Shown: piece after piece, positions 47,075 through 56,593 of the stretch
Position numbering within the stretch: the first letter of the stretch is position 1
How the letters are laid out: every line of letters starts with the position of its first letter
The notes under the pieces: model-generated
Database searches by the model: none
The model's input: the letters and a program-made list of their open reading frames with translations, nothing else
Told to the model about the DNA's origin: nothing
Origin: Micromonospora marina
GTDB taxonomy: Bacteria > Actinomycetota > Actinomycetes > Mycobacteriales > Micromonosporaceae
Assembly: GCF_900091565.1 (NCBI RefSeq)
Contig: NZ_FMCV01000001.1
Span: 372,001-436,000 of the forward strand
Direction: 5' to 3'
DNA: 64,000 nt
Program-made: the position numbers and the translations under genes

Positions 47075-47178
47075 GCCGCCCATCCTGCCCTGTGGCCCGG
47101 GCGCGCGCGACCACCCCCCGACTCTTGGCGGCGGTATCGTGAGCGCGGGGAGAACGACGCACCGGGAAGGGCTCACCG

Positions 47179-47754
47179 ATGACCGCCGCGCTGGAGAGCG
47201 ATCACCCGCCGGAGGGCGGGTGGACGACAGACGATCTGGACGCGCTGCCGGAGGACGGTCGCCGCCGCGAACTGCTCGATGGAGTGCTGCTCATGTCCCC
47301 CTCCCCCACCCGGATCCACCAGAGCATCGCGGCCCTGCTCATGGTCGCGCTCGACGAGGACTGCCCCGACGGGTACGACGTGACCCAGGGTGTGGAGGTG
47401 CGCATCAACCGCACCCGCTCCTTCATCCCGGACGTGCTGGTCACCACCGCAACCGCCGCCGCGCGCGAGCCGTCCCGGTACGAGCCGCACGAGGTGGTGC
47501 TCGCCGTGGAGATCGTCTCGCCCAGCACCCGGTCCATCGACCGGGTGCTCAAGCCGGCCCTCTACGCGCAGGCCGGGATCCCGTTCCACTGGCGGATCGA
47601 GATCGAGGACGAGGGCATCGTCGTCTACACCTACAAGATCGATCCGGTGCACGAGGTCTACACGGAGACCGGCCGGTGGACGAAGTTCGTCGACACCGGC
47701 GAGCCGTTCCCGGTGAACCTGCCGGTCGACCGGATCACGCCTCGCCGGGTCTGA
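47179..47754 (+). CDS. Uma2-family (DUF820) putative restriction-fold nuclease
   Basis: The 191-residue protein has the Uma2 layout: [29 protein letters not shown] with the Asp, and [20 protein letters not shown] followed by [17 protein letters not shown]. The PD-(D/E)xK residues are present. Members are abundant in actinobacteria and cyanobacteria and of unknown role. It overlaps the convergent SnoaL-like gene by 20 bases. Confidence 0.88.
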   Translation: MTAALESDHPPEGGWTTDDLDALPEDGRRRELLDGVLLMSPSPTRIHQSIAALLMVALDEDCPDGYDVTQGVEVRINRTRSFIPDVLVTTATAAAREPSRYEPHEVVLAVEIVSPSTRSIDRVLKPALYAQAGIPFHWRIEIEDEGIVVYTYKIDPVHEVYTETGRWTKFVDTGEPFPVNLPVDRITPRRV

Positions 47755-48157
47755 GCGGGGGCAGCATCTGCACGCCGAGCTGCTGGAGCACCTGGAACAG
47801 CTCGTTGACGCTCCACACGTCCACGATCCGCCCGTCGTCGTCGAAACGCAGGAACGTCGCGCCCGAGTAGCTGACCACCCGGCCGGTCGGCGGCACCGGG
47901 CCGAACTGGCCGGCCTGGGTGCCGGCGGCCCGCCAGCGCACCGCCGCCCGCGTACCGGTCGCCACCACCTCGACGATCTTGTAGCGCAGGTCGGGGAACG
48001 AGGCCCGCCGGTCCCGGTGCCACGCCAGCATCGCCGCCGGGCCGGTGCCGCCGAGCCCCGGGCAGTCCGCCGCCACCAGCTCGTACGCGCTCTCCTCGCG
48101 CCCCGCGTTCCACACGTCGGCGACGAAACGCCGGGCTGCCGCCTCCACATCGGTCAC
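47735..48157 (-). CDS. SnoaL-like (NTF2-fold) protein
   Basis: The 140-residue protein has the SnoaL/ester-cyclase-like layout: FVADVWNAGREESAYELVAA, then HRDRRASFPDLRYKIVEVVA and FDDDGRIVDVWSVNELFQVL. Such proteins range from polyketide cyclases to orphans of unknown role; nothing here indicates a biosynthetic context. Confidence 0.82.
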   Translation of the reverse strand: MTDVEAAARRFVADVWNAGREESAYELVAADCPGLGGTGPAAMLAWHRDRRASFPDLRYKIVEVVATGTRAAVRWRAAGTQAGQFGPVPPTGRVVSYSGATFLRFDDDGRIVDVWSVNELFQVLQQLGVQMLPPLRPGEA

Positions 48158-48275
48158 GGCGGGCAGCCTATGCGCTCTCCCGGGCGCTCACCCTGCCGGT
48201 CTCCGCAGACGCTCGCCCTGCCGGCCACCGCCGGAGCGACCATGATGGGAGCGAGAAGCGAACTCGGAGGTGGGC

Positions 48276-49292
<1,017 letters not shown>

Positions 49293-49293
49293 A

Positions 49294-49361
49294 CCCCGCC
49301 CCGGCCCGCCCCTCCCCGCCGGGGCGGGGGGCCGGGGGGCGGGGAGGGCGGGAGGGGCGGG
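49294..49361. terminator. C-rich/G-rich bidirectional terminator with G-quadruplex potential
   Basis: A C-rich run (49294-49320) is followed by a G-rich run with eight G-tracts of three or more (49321-49361). The two pair partially into a hairpin between two convergent genes. The G-tracts could also fold as a quadruplex. Confidence 0.55.
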
Positions 49362-50324
49362 CTACAGGGCCAGGCGGACTGCGGCGGTCAGGACGAGCTG
49401 GGCCAGGGCCAGCGGGACCAGGACCAGCCAGCAGAGGCGCTGCAGCTGGTCCTCGCGCAGCCTCGGGTAGCTCACCCGCAGCCAGATGATCACGAAGGCG
49501 ACGGCGAAGACCTTGAGCAGCGTCCACAGCCACCCGAGCTGCGCGTCGGCGAACGGGCCCTGCCAGCCGCCGAGGAACAGCACAGTGGTCAGCGCCGCGA
49601 TCACCACGATGCCCACGTACTCGGCGAGCAGGAAGAACGCGAACCGCAGGCCGGTGTACTCGGTCATGTAGCCGAAGACCAGCTCGGAGTCGGCCACCGG
49701 CATGTCGAACGGCGGACGGCGGATCTCCGCCAGTCCCGCCACGAAAAAGATCACCATGGCCGGCGCCTGCCACAGCAGCCACCACGGCTGCCACGCCTCC
49801 ACGATGCCGGGCAGGCTGAGGGTGCCCGCCGCCATCGCCACCGAGGCGGCTGCGAGCACCAGCGGCAGCTCGTACCCGAGCAGCTGGGCCGCGCCACGCA
49901 GCCCGCCGAGCAGGCTGTACTTGTTCGCCGACGCCCACGCCGACATCAGCACCGCCAGCACGCCGACGCCCACCACGGCGAGCACGAAGAACAGGCCGAT
50001 GTCCAGCGGCTGGGCCACCAGGTCACCCGGTCCGAGCGGGATGACCAACAGCACGAGCAGGTACGGCACCAGCGCTACCGCCGGCGCCAGCCGGAACACC
50101 GGCCGGTCCGCGTCGCGGGGGGTGACGTCCTCCTTCTGCACGAACTTGATCCCGTCGGCGACCAGTTGCGCCCAGCCGTGGAAACCGCCCGCGTACATCG
50201 GGCCCAGCCGGCCCTGCATGTGCGCCATCACCTTGTGCTCGGCCTGACCCACGATCAGCGGCAGCGTGAGGAACGCGACGAGCACGCCCGCCACACGCAG
50301 GACCAGCTCCAACCAGTCCGGCAT
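49362..50324 (-). CDS. nuoH: NADH-quinone oxidoreductase subunit H
   Basis: The 320-residue eight-helix subunit forms the quinone channel. Diagnostic segments are VEHK-like GQAEHKVMAHMQGRLGPMYA, the Glu-rich loop AEIRRPPFDMPVADSELVFG and MTEYTGLRFAFFLLAEY. It starts on the last base of the nuoC stop, so the two are coupled. Confidence 0.95.
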   Translation of the reverse strand: MPDWLELVLRVAGVLVAFLTLPLIVGQAEHKVMAHMQGRLGPMYAGGFHGWAQLVADGIKFVQKEDVTPRDADRPVFRLAPAVALVPYLLVLLVIPLGPGDLVAQPLDIGLFFVLAVVGVGVLAVLMSAWASANKYSLLGGLRGAAQLLGYELPLVLAAASVAMAAGTLSLPGIVEAWQPWWLLWQAPAMVIFFVAGLAEIRRPPFDMPVADSELVFGYMTEYTGLRFAFFLLAEYVGIVVIAALTTVLFLGGWQGPFADAQLGWLWTLLKVFAVAFVIIWLRVSYPRLREDQLQRLCWLVLVPLALAQLVLTAAVRLAL

Positions 50325-51232
50325 CAGCTCTCCCCCGCCGCGTCGGGCCCCGGCTCCTGGCGGGGCGGACCGGTCGGCCGTTCCCCCGGCAGCGGCCGAC
50401 CGGGCGGACCCGCCTCATCCGCCGCGGGAGCAGCACCGGACCCCGGCCCGGCCTCCCCGGAAGCAGGCCGCTCCGAAGCCTCCCCGGCAGTCGGCCGCGC
50501 CGGGCGCTCAGCGGCATTCGGGCGCGCCGGGCGCTCAGCGGCAGCAGGGCGCGCCGTACGCTCCCCCGCAGCGGGCCGCGGCGGACGTTCCCGGGCCGGG
50601 CGCGCCGGCGTACCCCCGCGGGGGCCCGCACCGGCGCCCGCCGCACCCGCCGGCGTGGGCGTCGTGCCCCACTCACCCGGCGCGGGCACGCCCGGCGGCC
50701 GCACCGGCCGACGGCCGCCGCCCGCCTCCGACTCGCCCGGCTCCTTCGCGCCGGGCCACGGCTTCGCGACCCGGGAGGCGAGGACGAACTCCTTGCGCAG
50801 CGGGTGCCCCTCGAACTCCGGCGGCAGCAGCAGCGGCCGCAGCTCGCCGTGGCCGGCGAAGTCGATGCCGAACATCTCGTGCGTCTCGCGCTCGTGCCAC
50901 GCGGCGCCGGGGAACAGGCCGACCACCGACGCGACGACAGGCGTGTCCCTCGGCACCCGGGTGCGCAGCAGCAGCCCGTGCCGGTGGCGGACCGACCAGA
51001 GGTGCAGCACCACGTCGAAGCCGTCGGCCAGCTCGTCCACCGCCGACAACCAGTCCAGGAAATCGAGACCCAGCTCGTCGTCGTCGCGCGCCGCGCGCAC
51101 CGCGTCCGCCCAGCTCGCCGGGGGTACGTCGACGGTGGCACGGGCGTACCCCTGACCGCCGGAGACCGACGCCGTGGCCTCGACGGGCGCGAGCAGCGCC
51201 ACCACTCGGCGGCCGACCTCTTCCGGAGTCAT
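50324..51232 (-). CDS. nuoC: NADH-quinone oxidoreductase subunit C with long repetitive tail
   Basis: The first 165 residues are a NuoC/30-kDa domain: FLDWLSAVDELADGFDVVLH, then HERETHEMFGIDFAGHGELR and PPEFEGHPLRKEF. The remaining 137 residues are a low-complexity Pro/Ala/Arg/Gly tail with AERPARP-type repeats. NuoC proteins usually end soon after the core domain or continue into NuoD, so the tail is unusual. NuoD itself is not in the window. Confidence 0.92.
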   Translation of the reverse strand: MTPEEVGRRVVALLAPVEATASVSGGQGYARATVDVPPASWADAVRAARDDDELGLDFLDWLSAVDELADGFDVVLHLWSVRHRHGLLLRTRVPRDTPVVASVVGLFPGAAWHERETHEMFGIDFAGHGELRPLLLPPEFEGHPLRKEFVLASRVAKPWPGAKEPGESEAGGGRRPVRPPGVPAPGEWGTTPTPAGAAGAGAGPRGGTPARPARERPPRPAAGERTARPAAAERPARPNAAERPARPTAGEASERPASGEAGPGSGAAPAADEAGPPGRPLPGERPTGPPRQEPGPDAAGES

Positions 51233-51326
51233 GCGCTGATCCTATGGCCGACGGCTGCGGACCGGGTCGGGCCGCCCGGGCCGGGATCGCCGCTTTGCCG
51301 GGCGGACGGCGGCGGCGCGCGGAAAG

Positions 51327-52382
51327 ATGAGGTCCGTGCGTGCTGTGACTGTGACCCCCGGTCTCCCGGATTCTCTGCGGCTCGTCGAGGACTGGCCCGA
51401 GCCGCCGCCCGAGGAGGGCGCGATCCTGGTCGAGTCGCTGGCCGTCGGTGTCTGCGGCACCGACCACGAGATCGTCGCCGGCGAGTACGGCGAGGCGCCG
51501 CCGGGCCAGGAACGGCTGGTGCTCGGGCACGAGTCACTGGGCCGCGTGCTGGACGATCCGACCGGCACCTTGCACCCCGGCGACCTGGTCGCCGGCGTGG
51601 TCCGCCACCCCGATCCGGTGCCCTGCGCGAACTGCGCGGTGGACGAGTGGGACATGTGCCGCAACGGGCGCTACACCGAGCACGGCATCAAGGGGCTGCC
51701 CGGGTTCGCCCGGGAACGCTGGCGGTTGCAGCCCAAGTTCGCCGTCGGCCTGGACCCGGCGCTCGCGTCGGTGGGCGTGCTGCTGGAGCCGACGAGCGTG
51801 GTGGCGAAGGCGTGGGACCACATCGAGAGGATCGGCCGCCGGGCCGAGTGGAAACCGATGACCGTGCTGGTCACCGGCGCCGGGCCGATCGGGCTGCTGG
51901 CCGCGTTGCTGGGCAGCCAGCGTGGGCTGTCGGTGCACGTGCTGGACCGCAACACCACCGGGCCGAAGCCGGAGCTGGTCCGCGCGCTCGGGGCGACGTA
52001 CCACACGGCGACGGTGCCCGAGCTGGACGTGAAGCCGGACGTGGTGATCGAGTGCACCGGCGCGCCCACCGTGGTGCTGGACGCGATGTGCAAGGCCGCG
52101 CCGACCGGCATCGTCTGCCTGACCGGGGTGTCCAGCGGTGGCCGGAAGATCGACTTCGACGCCGGGGCGCTCAACCGGGAGCTGGTGCTGGAGAACAACG
52201 TGGTGTTCGGCTCGGTGAACGCCGGCCGGCGGCACTGGGAGATGGCCGCCGAGGCGCTCGCCCAGGCCGAACAGTCGTGGCTCACGTCGCTGATCACCCG
52301 CCGGGTGCCGCTGTCGAACTACCGCGAGGCGTACGCCTCGGCCGGCGAGGACATCAAGGCGGTACTCGACTTCACGCATTGA
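51327..52382 (+). CDS. Zinc-type MDR dehydrogenase, glucose/alcohol dehydrogenase-like
   Basis: The 351-residue protein has GVCGTDHEIVAGEYGEAPPG with the zinc Cys, GHESLGRV, and PCANCAVDEWDMC with structural-zinc-type cysteines, then the nucleotide loop GAGPIGLLAALLGSQ and DVVIECTGAP. It resembles archaeal-type glucose 1-dehydrogenases that accept NAD(P). A GTG at 51336 giving MRAVTVTPGLPDSLRL is an equally good start. Confidence 0.85.
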   Translation: MRSVRAVTVTPGLPDSLRLVEDWPEPPPEEGAILVESLAVGVCGTDHEIVAGEYGEAPPGQERLVLGHESLGRVLDDPTGTLHPGDLVAGVVRHPDPVPCANCAVDEWDMCRNGRYTEHGIKGLPGFARERWRLQPKFAVGLDPALASVGVLLEPTSVVAKAWDHIERIGRRAEWKPMTVLVTGAGPIGLLAALLGSQRGLSVHVLDRNTTGPKPELVRALGATYHTATVPELDVKPDVVIECTGAPTVVLDAMCKAAPTGIVCLTGVSSGGRKIDFDAGALNRELVLENNVVFGSVNAGRRHWEMAAEALAQAEQSWLTSLITRRVPLSNYREAYASAGEDIKAVLDFTH

Positions 52383-52402
52383 GGCGCCGCGCCCCGGCCG
52401 GC

Positions 52403-53718
52403 TCAGATGCCGGGCAGCCGGCCGTTGCGGAACAGGTCCACGAAGAGCTGGTGGTCCTCGCGCGCCCGGATGCCGTACCGGTGGCCGAAGTCGACCAGAT
52501 AGCCGACGAACGCCTCCGGGTCGGCGTCGACGACCGCGACGACCGCCTCCTCGGTGGAGTAGTCGACGAGGTCGTGGCTGGACTCGTCGTCGGCGACCGA
52601 GTGCATCCGGGCCACCGCCCGGCCCAGGTCGGCGAGCACGCCTGCCAGTTCCTCCGGCTCGTTCACGTCGGCCCAGTCCAGGTCCGCCGCGTACGGGGAC
52701 ACCTCGGCGACGAGCTGCCCGACGCCGTCCAGCTCGGTGAAGCCCAGCCACGGGTCGGCGTGCGCCTGCAACGCGCGCTGCGACTCGGCGGTGCGGTGCC
52801 CCTGGTGCCGGAAGTACGACCGGACCCGCTCGTCGTCGACGTACCGCGCCACGGCCGGCACCTGCGCCTGCTTCATGTAGATGACGACGTCGTTCTCCAG
52901 CGCCTGGGTGTGCCCCTCCAGCAGCAGGTTGTACGACGGCAGCCCGGCCGACCCGATGCCGACGCCCTTGCGCAGCACCACGTCCTTGATGCCGGCGGCC
53001 ACCGGGCGCATCCGGGTGGTCGGGTCCGGCAGCGAGTGCAGGTAGTCGGCGAACGCCGCGCAGACCTTCTCCCGGGTCGCGTCGTCGATCTCGTGGACGC
53101 CGTCGCCGAGGGAGAACCGGCGCTCGTAGTTGTCGATCGTGGTCTGCGCGGCCAGCAGGTCCACCCGGGTGTTCAGCCGCGCCTGCTGGAGCACCCGGCG
53201 CAGCACACCGTCGGCGTTGTCGAGCGTGATCGAACCGATCGCGTCGTCGCCGCCCGCGGCGATGGCCCGCAGTTCGGCCAGGTACGACCGGGCGAAGCCG
53301 GTCACCAGCTCGCCGATCACCCGGTCGGAGAGCGCCTTGGCGTAGCGAGCAGCGCCACGCTCGCGGCGAAGCGCTTCAGGTCCCAGGTGAACGGCCCGAC
53401 GTAAGCCTCGTCGAAGTCGTTGACGTTGAACACGAGCTGCCCGGAGGCGTTCATGTAGGTGCCGAAGTTCTCGGCGTGCAGGTCGCCGTGGATCCACACC
53501 CGGCTGGTCCGGCCGTCGAGGAACCGGTCGCTGGCGAAGTCGCCCCGCTGGTCGGCGTAGAACAGCGCGGCGCTGCCCCGGTAGAAGGCGAACGGTGACG
53601 CCGCCATCTTGCGGAACTTGCGGCGGAACGCCGCCGGGTCGATCGCCATGGACGCGCCGAACTCCGCGGTCAGCACGTCGACGATGAATGCGGAGCGCTC
53701 CTCCGCGAGGTCGGTCAT
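52403..53718 (-). pseudogene. DUF2252-family protein, frameshifted
   Basis: The 5' part (MTDLAEERSAFIVDVLTAEF to LKRFAASVALLA) and the 3' part (YAKALSDRVIGELVTGFARS to LFRNGRLPGI) form one DUF2252 protein of about 438 residues. They are in different frames, with the break near 53340-53352. One base, most likely a G, is missing from CTGCTCG(G)CTACGCC. DUF2252 proteins have a kinase-like fold and unknown role; VWIHGDLHAENFG and FNVNDFDEAYVGP are the conserved blocks. A sequencing error cannot be excluded. Confidence 0.85.
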
Positions 53719-53755
53719 GAGCCGCAGGCTAACCCCGCGCCGCCACCCGGGCGGT

Positions 53756-54316
53756 TCAGCCGACCGGCGGACGTACCGGTGGTGCGGTCAGCGCCTCGAC
53801 CGGCCGCGCCACCGCGTCCGCCGGGGAGGTCAGCGCGTCGGGCCGGGGCACGCCGCCGACGCCGGACTGCTCGGCGGCGATCCTCTCCTGAAGGCGCAGG
53901 ATGCCGTGCAGCAGCGCCTCCGGGCGCGGCGGGCAGCCGGGCACGTACACGTCGACCGGGATGAGCTGGTCGACGCCCTTGGTCACCGAGTAGGAGTCCC
54001 AGTACGGGCCGCCGCAGTTGGAGCAGGCACCGAACGAGATCACGTACTTCGGCTCGGGCATCTGGTCGTAGAGCCGCTTGACCGCCGGGGCCATCTTGTC
54101 GGTGACGGTGCCGCTGACCACCATCAGGTCGGCCTGCCGGGGCCCGTGGGCGAACGGGATCACACCGAGCCGCATGAAGTCGTGCCGGCCCATGCTGGTG
54201 GCGATGAACTCGATGGCGCAGCAGGCCAGGCCGAAGTTGAAGACCCAGAGCGAGTAGCGGCGGCCCCAGTTCAGCACGAACCGGATCGGCTCGCCGAGCA
54301 CGGCCGGCACCTGCAT
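53756..54316 (-). CDS. nuoB: NADH-quinone oxidoreductase subunit B
   Basis: The 186-residue subunit carries the N2 cluster. The ligands are [10 protein letters not shown] (two Cys), [16 protein letters not shown] and [12 protein letters not shown]. The ATG at 54316 follows GGGAGG. The C-terminal 40 residues are a Pro/Ala/Val tail beyond the NuoB core. Transcription on the minus strand runs into the DUF2252 gene 37 bases downstream. Confidence 0.94.
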   Translation of the reverse strand: MQVPAVLGEPIRFVLNWGRRYSLWVFNFGLACCAIEFIATSMGRHDFMRLGVIPFAHGPRQADLMVVSGTVTDKMAPAVKRLYDQMPEPKYVISFGACSNCGGPYWDSYSVTKGVDQLIPVDVYVPGCPPRPEALLHGILRLQERIAAEQSGVGGVPRPDALTSPADAVARPVEALTAPPVRPPVG

Positions 54317-54371
54317 CTCTGGCCTCCCTCGCAGAACTCCGAGGTGCCAGTCAACCACAGCCCGCCGACGG

Positions 54372-54461
54372 CGGATCGGGCTCCGATGGGACACCATCAC
54401 GGTGCCCGAGGCCGATCCGGCCGACAACGCCGTCTCGTTCGATCTGACCATCGCCGGCTGA
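54372..54461 (+). pseudogene. Orphan C-terminal tail of a beta-rich exported protein
   Basis: The plus-strand frame ends [20 protein letters not shown] then IAG-stop, a beta-strand tail similar in pattern to 56415-56545 and to the end of the gene at 55218. There is no start and no upstream part: it abuts the nuoB promoter side. It looks like the remnant of a deleted gene. Confidence 0.45.
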
Positions 54462-54667
54462 CAACCGTTCCCCCGTCGTCCCGCCCGGAGCCGATCCGGG
54501 CGGGGCGACGTCGTCTTCCCCGCCCGAGCGCGGGGCGGCTCTGCGCGATGTCGGCCGGTTTCCCGACGCCCGACACCGCGCTCGGACGGCAACCACCGCA
54601 ACCGGTACGGGCGTCAGGGCGTGTGACCGGCGTGACCGCGTCGGCGGTACGCATACGGGGAGGACCA

Positions 54668-55225
54668 GTGACGGTGACGAGGGAGCCGATGCTCGACGAG
54701 CCACCCGAGGGGACAGCGAGGCGCGCCGAGAGGCGCGAGGCAGTCGACTTCGACGGGCTCTACCACGCGCACTTCCGGTCCCTGACGCTCCAGCTCACCG
54801 CCTACTGCGGCGACCTGTCCCATGCGCAGGACATGGTGCAGGAGGCGTTCTGCCGGGCGTTGGCCCGCTGGTCCCGGGTGTCCCGCTACGACGACCCGGT
54901 GGCCTGGGTCCGCCGGGTGGCCTGGAACCTGGCCACCAGCCGCTGGCGGCGGCTGCGTACGGCCCAGGCGTGGCTGCATCGCCAGCGGGAGGAGTACGTC
55001 CCGGGGCCGGGGCCGGACCGGGTCGCGCTGACCGCCGCGCTGTCCGAGCTGCCGCCTCATCAGCGCCGCGCCGTGGTGCTGCACTACCTGGCCGATCTCA
55101 GCGTCGCGCAGATCGCGGCCCAGGAGGACGTGCCGGAGGGCACCGTCAAGTCCTGGCTGTACCGGGGGCGGACCGCCCTGGCGGCGAAGCTCACCACCAC
55201 GAGCGAGGTGAACCACCATGACTGA
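54668..55225 (+). CDS. SigE-family RNA polymerase sigma factor
   Basis: The 185-residue sigma factor has region 2 DLSHAQDMVQEAFCRALARW and YDDPVAWVRRVAWNLATSRW and region 4 LPPHQRRAVVLHYLADLSVA, QEDVPEGTVKSWLYRGRTAL, all typical of the actinobacterial SigE family (SACE_1370-like). The GTG at 54668 lies just after GGGGAGGA; another GTG at 54674 is possible. It overlaps the next gene by eight bases. Confidence 0.92.
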   Translation: MTVTREPMLDEPPEGTARRAERREAVDFDGLYHAHFRSLTLQLTAYCGDLSHAQDMVQEAFCRALARWSRVSRYDDPVAWVRRVAWNLATSRWRRLRTAQAWLHRQREEYVPGPGPDRVALTAALSELPPHQRRAVVLHYLADLSVAQIAAQEDVPEGTVKSWLYRGRTALAAKLTTTSEVNHHD

Positions 55226-56408
55226 GCCCGACGACATCCTGGTCGGCGGCGAGTTCGCCGAGTTCCGCGCCGCGTACACGCCGGTGGTGCACCCGGCCGG
55301 GACGGCCGCGGTCCGGCGCACGGTCCGGCGCCGTCGCCGGCGGACAGCGGTGGTCACCGCGACGGCCGTGGTGCTCGCCGTGGTGGTCCCGGTGGGCGCG
55401 AACGCCGCCCTGGACCGGCGGCCCGGACCGCCCCCGACGCCCGCGCAGACGGTCACCCCGACTCCGTCCGAGAGCACGTCGCCGCCACCGTCCACGCCGT
55501 CGCCGAGCGCTGCCGCCTCGACCCGGGGCGTGCCGGACGGCCGGATCACCCGATCCCAGCTGCTCGCCGCCCGGCTCGACCTCGTGTCCTGGCCGGACGC
55601 GCCGGAAACCTGCGTCAGCGACGACGTCCGGCTCCGGGCCGGGCCGCAGGACGACTCGGTCCCGACGCTGCTGGCCGGTCCGGAGTACGTCGATCTCGAC
55701 GGTGACGGCGCGGCCGAAACGGTCGTCCTCGTCGCCTGCCGCTACGGCGAGGCGTCGGGCAAGCAGGTGCTCGCCCTCGATCGGGACGACGACGGCCGGG
55801 TCATCACCATGGGCCGGGTCGTCGGCACCCGTGCGGGCATGGGCGACATCACCGAGTTCTCGGTGCGGGACGGCGGGGAGATCAGGGCGCACGTCGCCGA
55901 CGTCCAGCCCTGTTGCGGCACGCCGGAATGGGCGCCGCAACGGCAGTGGCGGACGTACTCCTGGAACGGTGAACGGTTCCGGCAGGTCGACGGACCCACG
56001 AGGTTCGGCACCGACCCCCGCCTGACCGACCTCACGATGACCGCCCGGGACGACGTGGCCGGGCCGCCGGACAAAAAGGGGATCCGGAAGGTGACGGTCA
56101 CCGTGACAGTGGTGAACCGGGGGCCGGTGAGCGTGCGCATGCTCGGGTTCGCTGGCTGGTACGGCTACACGGTACCGACTGATTCCGCCCTGGACCGGTG
56201 CCGGAACGTGCGGCTCGACGGAGACATCGCCTGTGTGCTGGACACCCTGTCGGTGGGCGCGAGCAGGACGTACACGTTCACGTTCGACCATCCGGTGACC
56301 GCCGACGAACCGCCGACGCTACGCGTGATCCACGTCGACTCGCAGCAGCGCTACTGGAACGACCTGAACCGGGAGGACAACGAGGTCGAGCTGACCTCTG
56401 TCGGCTGA
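55218..56408 (+). CDS. Membrane-anchored protein downstream of the SigE-type factor
   Basis: The 396-residue product has a cytoplasmic N-terminus of about 45 residues, one membrane helix (VVTATAVVLAVVVPVGANAA), a Pro/Thr/Ser linker, and an exported region with a DLDGDGAAETVVLVA motif of the FG-GAP/calcium-loop type near residue 155. The C-terminal 120 residues (VTVTVVNRGPVSVRMLGFAG) look like a CARDB-type beta domain. It is probably a signal-responsive partner of the sigma factor. Confidence 0.8.
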   Translation: MTEPDDILVGGEFAEFRAAYTPVVHPAGTAAVRRTVRRRRRRTAVVTATAVVLAVVVPVGANAALDRRPGPPPTPAQTVTPTPSESTSPPPSTPSPSAAASTRGVPDGRITRSQLLAARLDLVSWPDAPETCVSDDVRLRAGPQDDSVPTLLAGPEYVDLDGDGAAETVVLVACRYGEASGKQVLALDRDDDGRVITMGRVVGTRAGMGDITEFSVRDGGEIRAHVADVQPCCGTPEWAPQRQWRTYSWNGERFRQVDGPTRFGTDPRLTDLTMTARDDVAGPPDKKGIRKVTVTVTVVNRGPVSVRMLGFAGWYGYTVPTDSALDRCRNVRLDGDIACVLDTLSVGASRTYTFTFDHPVTADEPPTLRVIHVDSQQRYWNDLNREDNEVELTSVG

Positions 56409-56414
56409 CCGACG

Positions 56415-56545
56415 CTGCCGGTGAGCTGGGCACCGGCACCTTCACCGGGAAGGGGAACTACTTCTGGGGGGCTGCGGACCCGCAGGACGTGGACCCGTCG
56501 GACAACACCACCTCGTTCACGGTGACTGCGGTCGCCGCGAGCTGA
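56415..56545 (+). pseudogene. Orphan C-terminal tail of a CARDB-like protein
   Basis: The frame GELGTGTFTGKGNYFWGAAD then DVDPSDNTTSFTVTAVAAS-stop is the end of a beta-rich exported protein. It follows the previous gene at once and has no start. It resembles the tail at 54372-54461. Confidence 0.5.
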
Positions 56546-56553
56546 CCGTCGCC

Positions 56554-56585
56554 CGCCCGGCCGGCGCCCACGCGCCGGCCGGGCG
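56554..56585. terminator. Bidirectional terminator between convergent genes
   Basis: A perfect 14-bp stem (56554-56567 with 56572-56585) with a CCAC loop lies between the plus-strand tail remnant and the minus-strand decarboxylase stop (56594). Confidence 0.7.
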
Positions 56586-56593
56586 TCGCCGTG

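Noticed and set aside
50327..50740. The repeats in the nuoC tail as a CRISPR or tandem-repeat array
   Set aside because: Units are short, unequal and in frame with the protein; they are coding low-complexity repeats.
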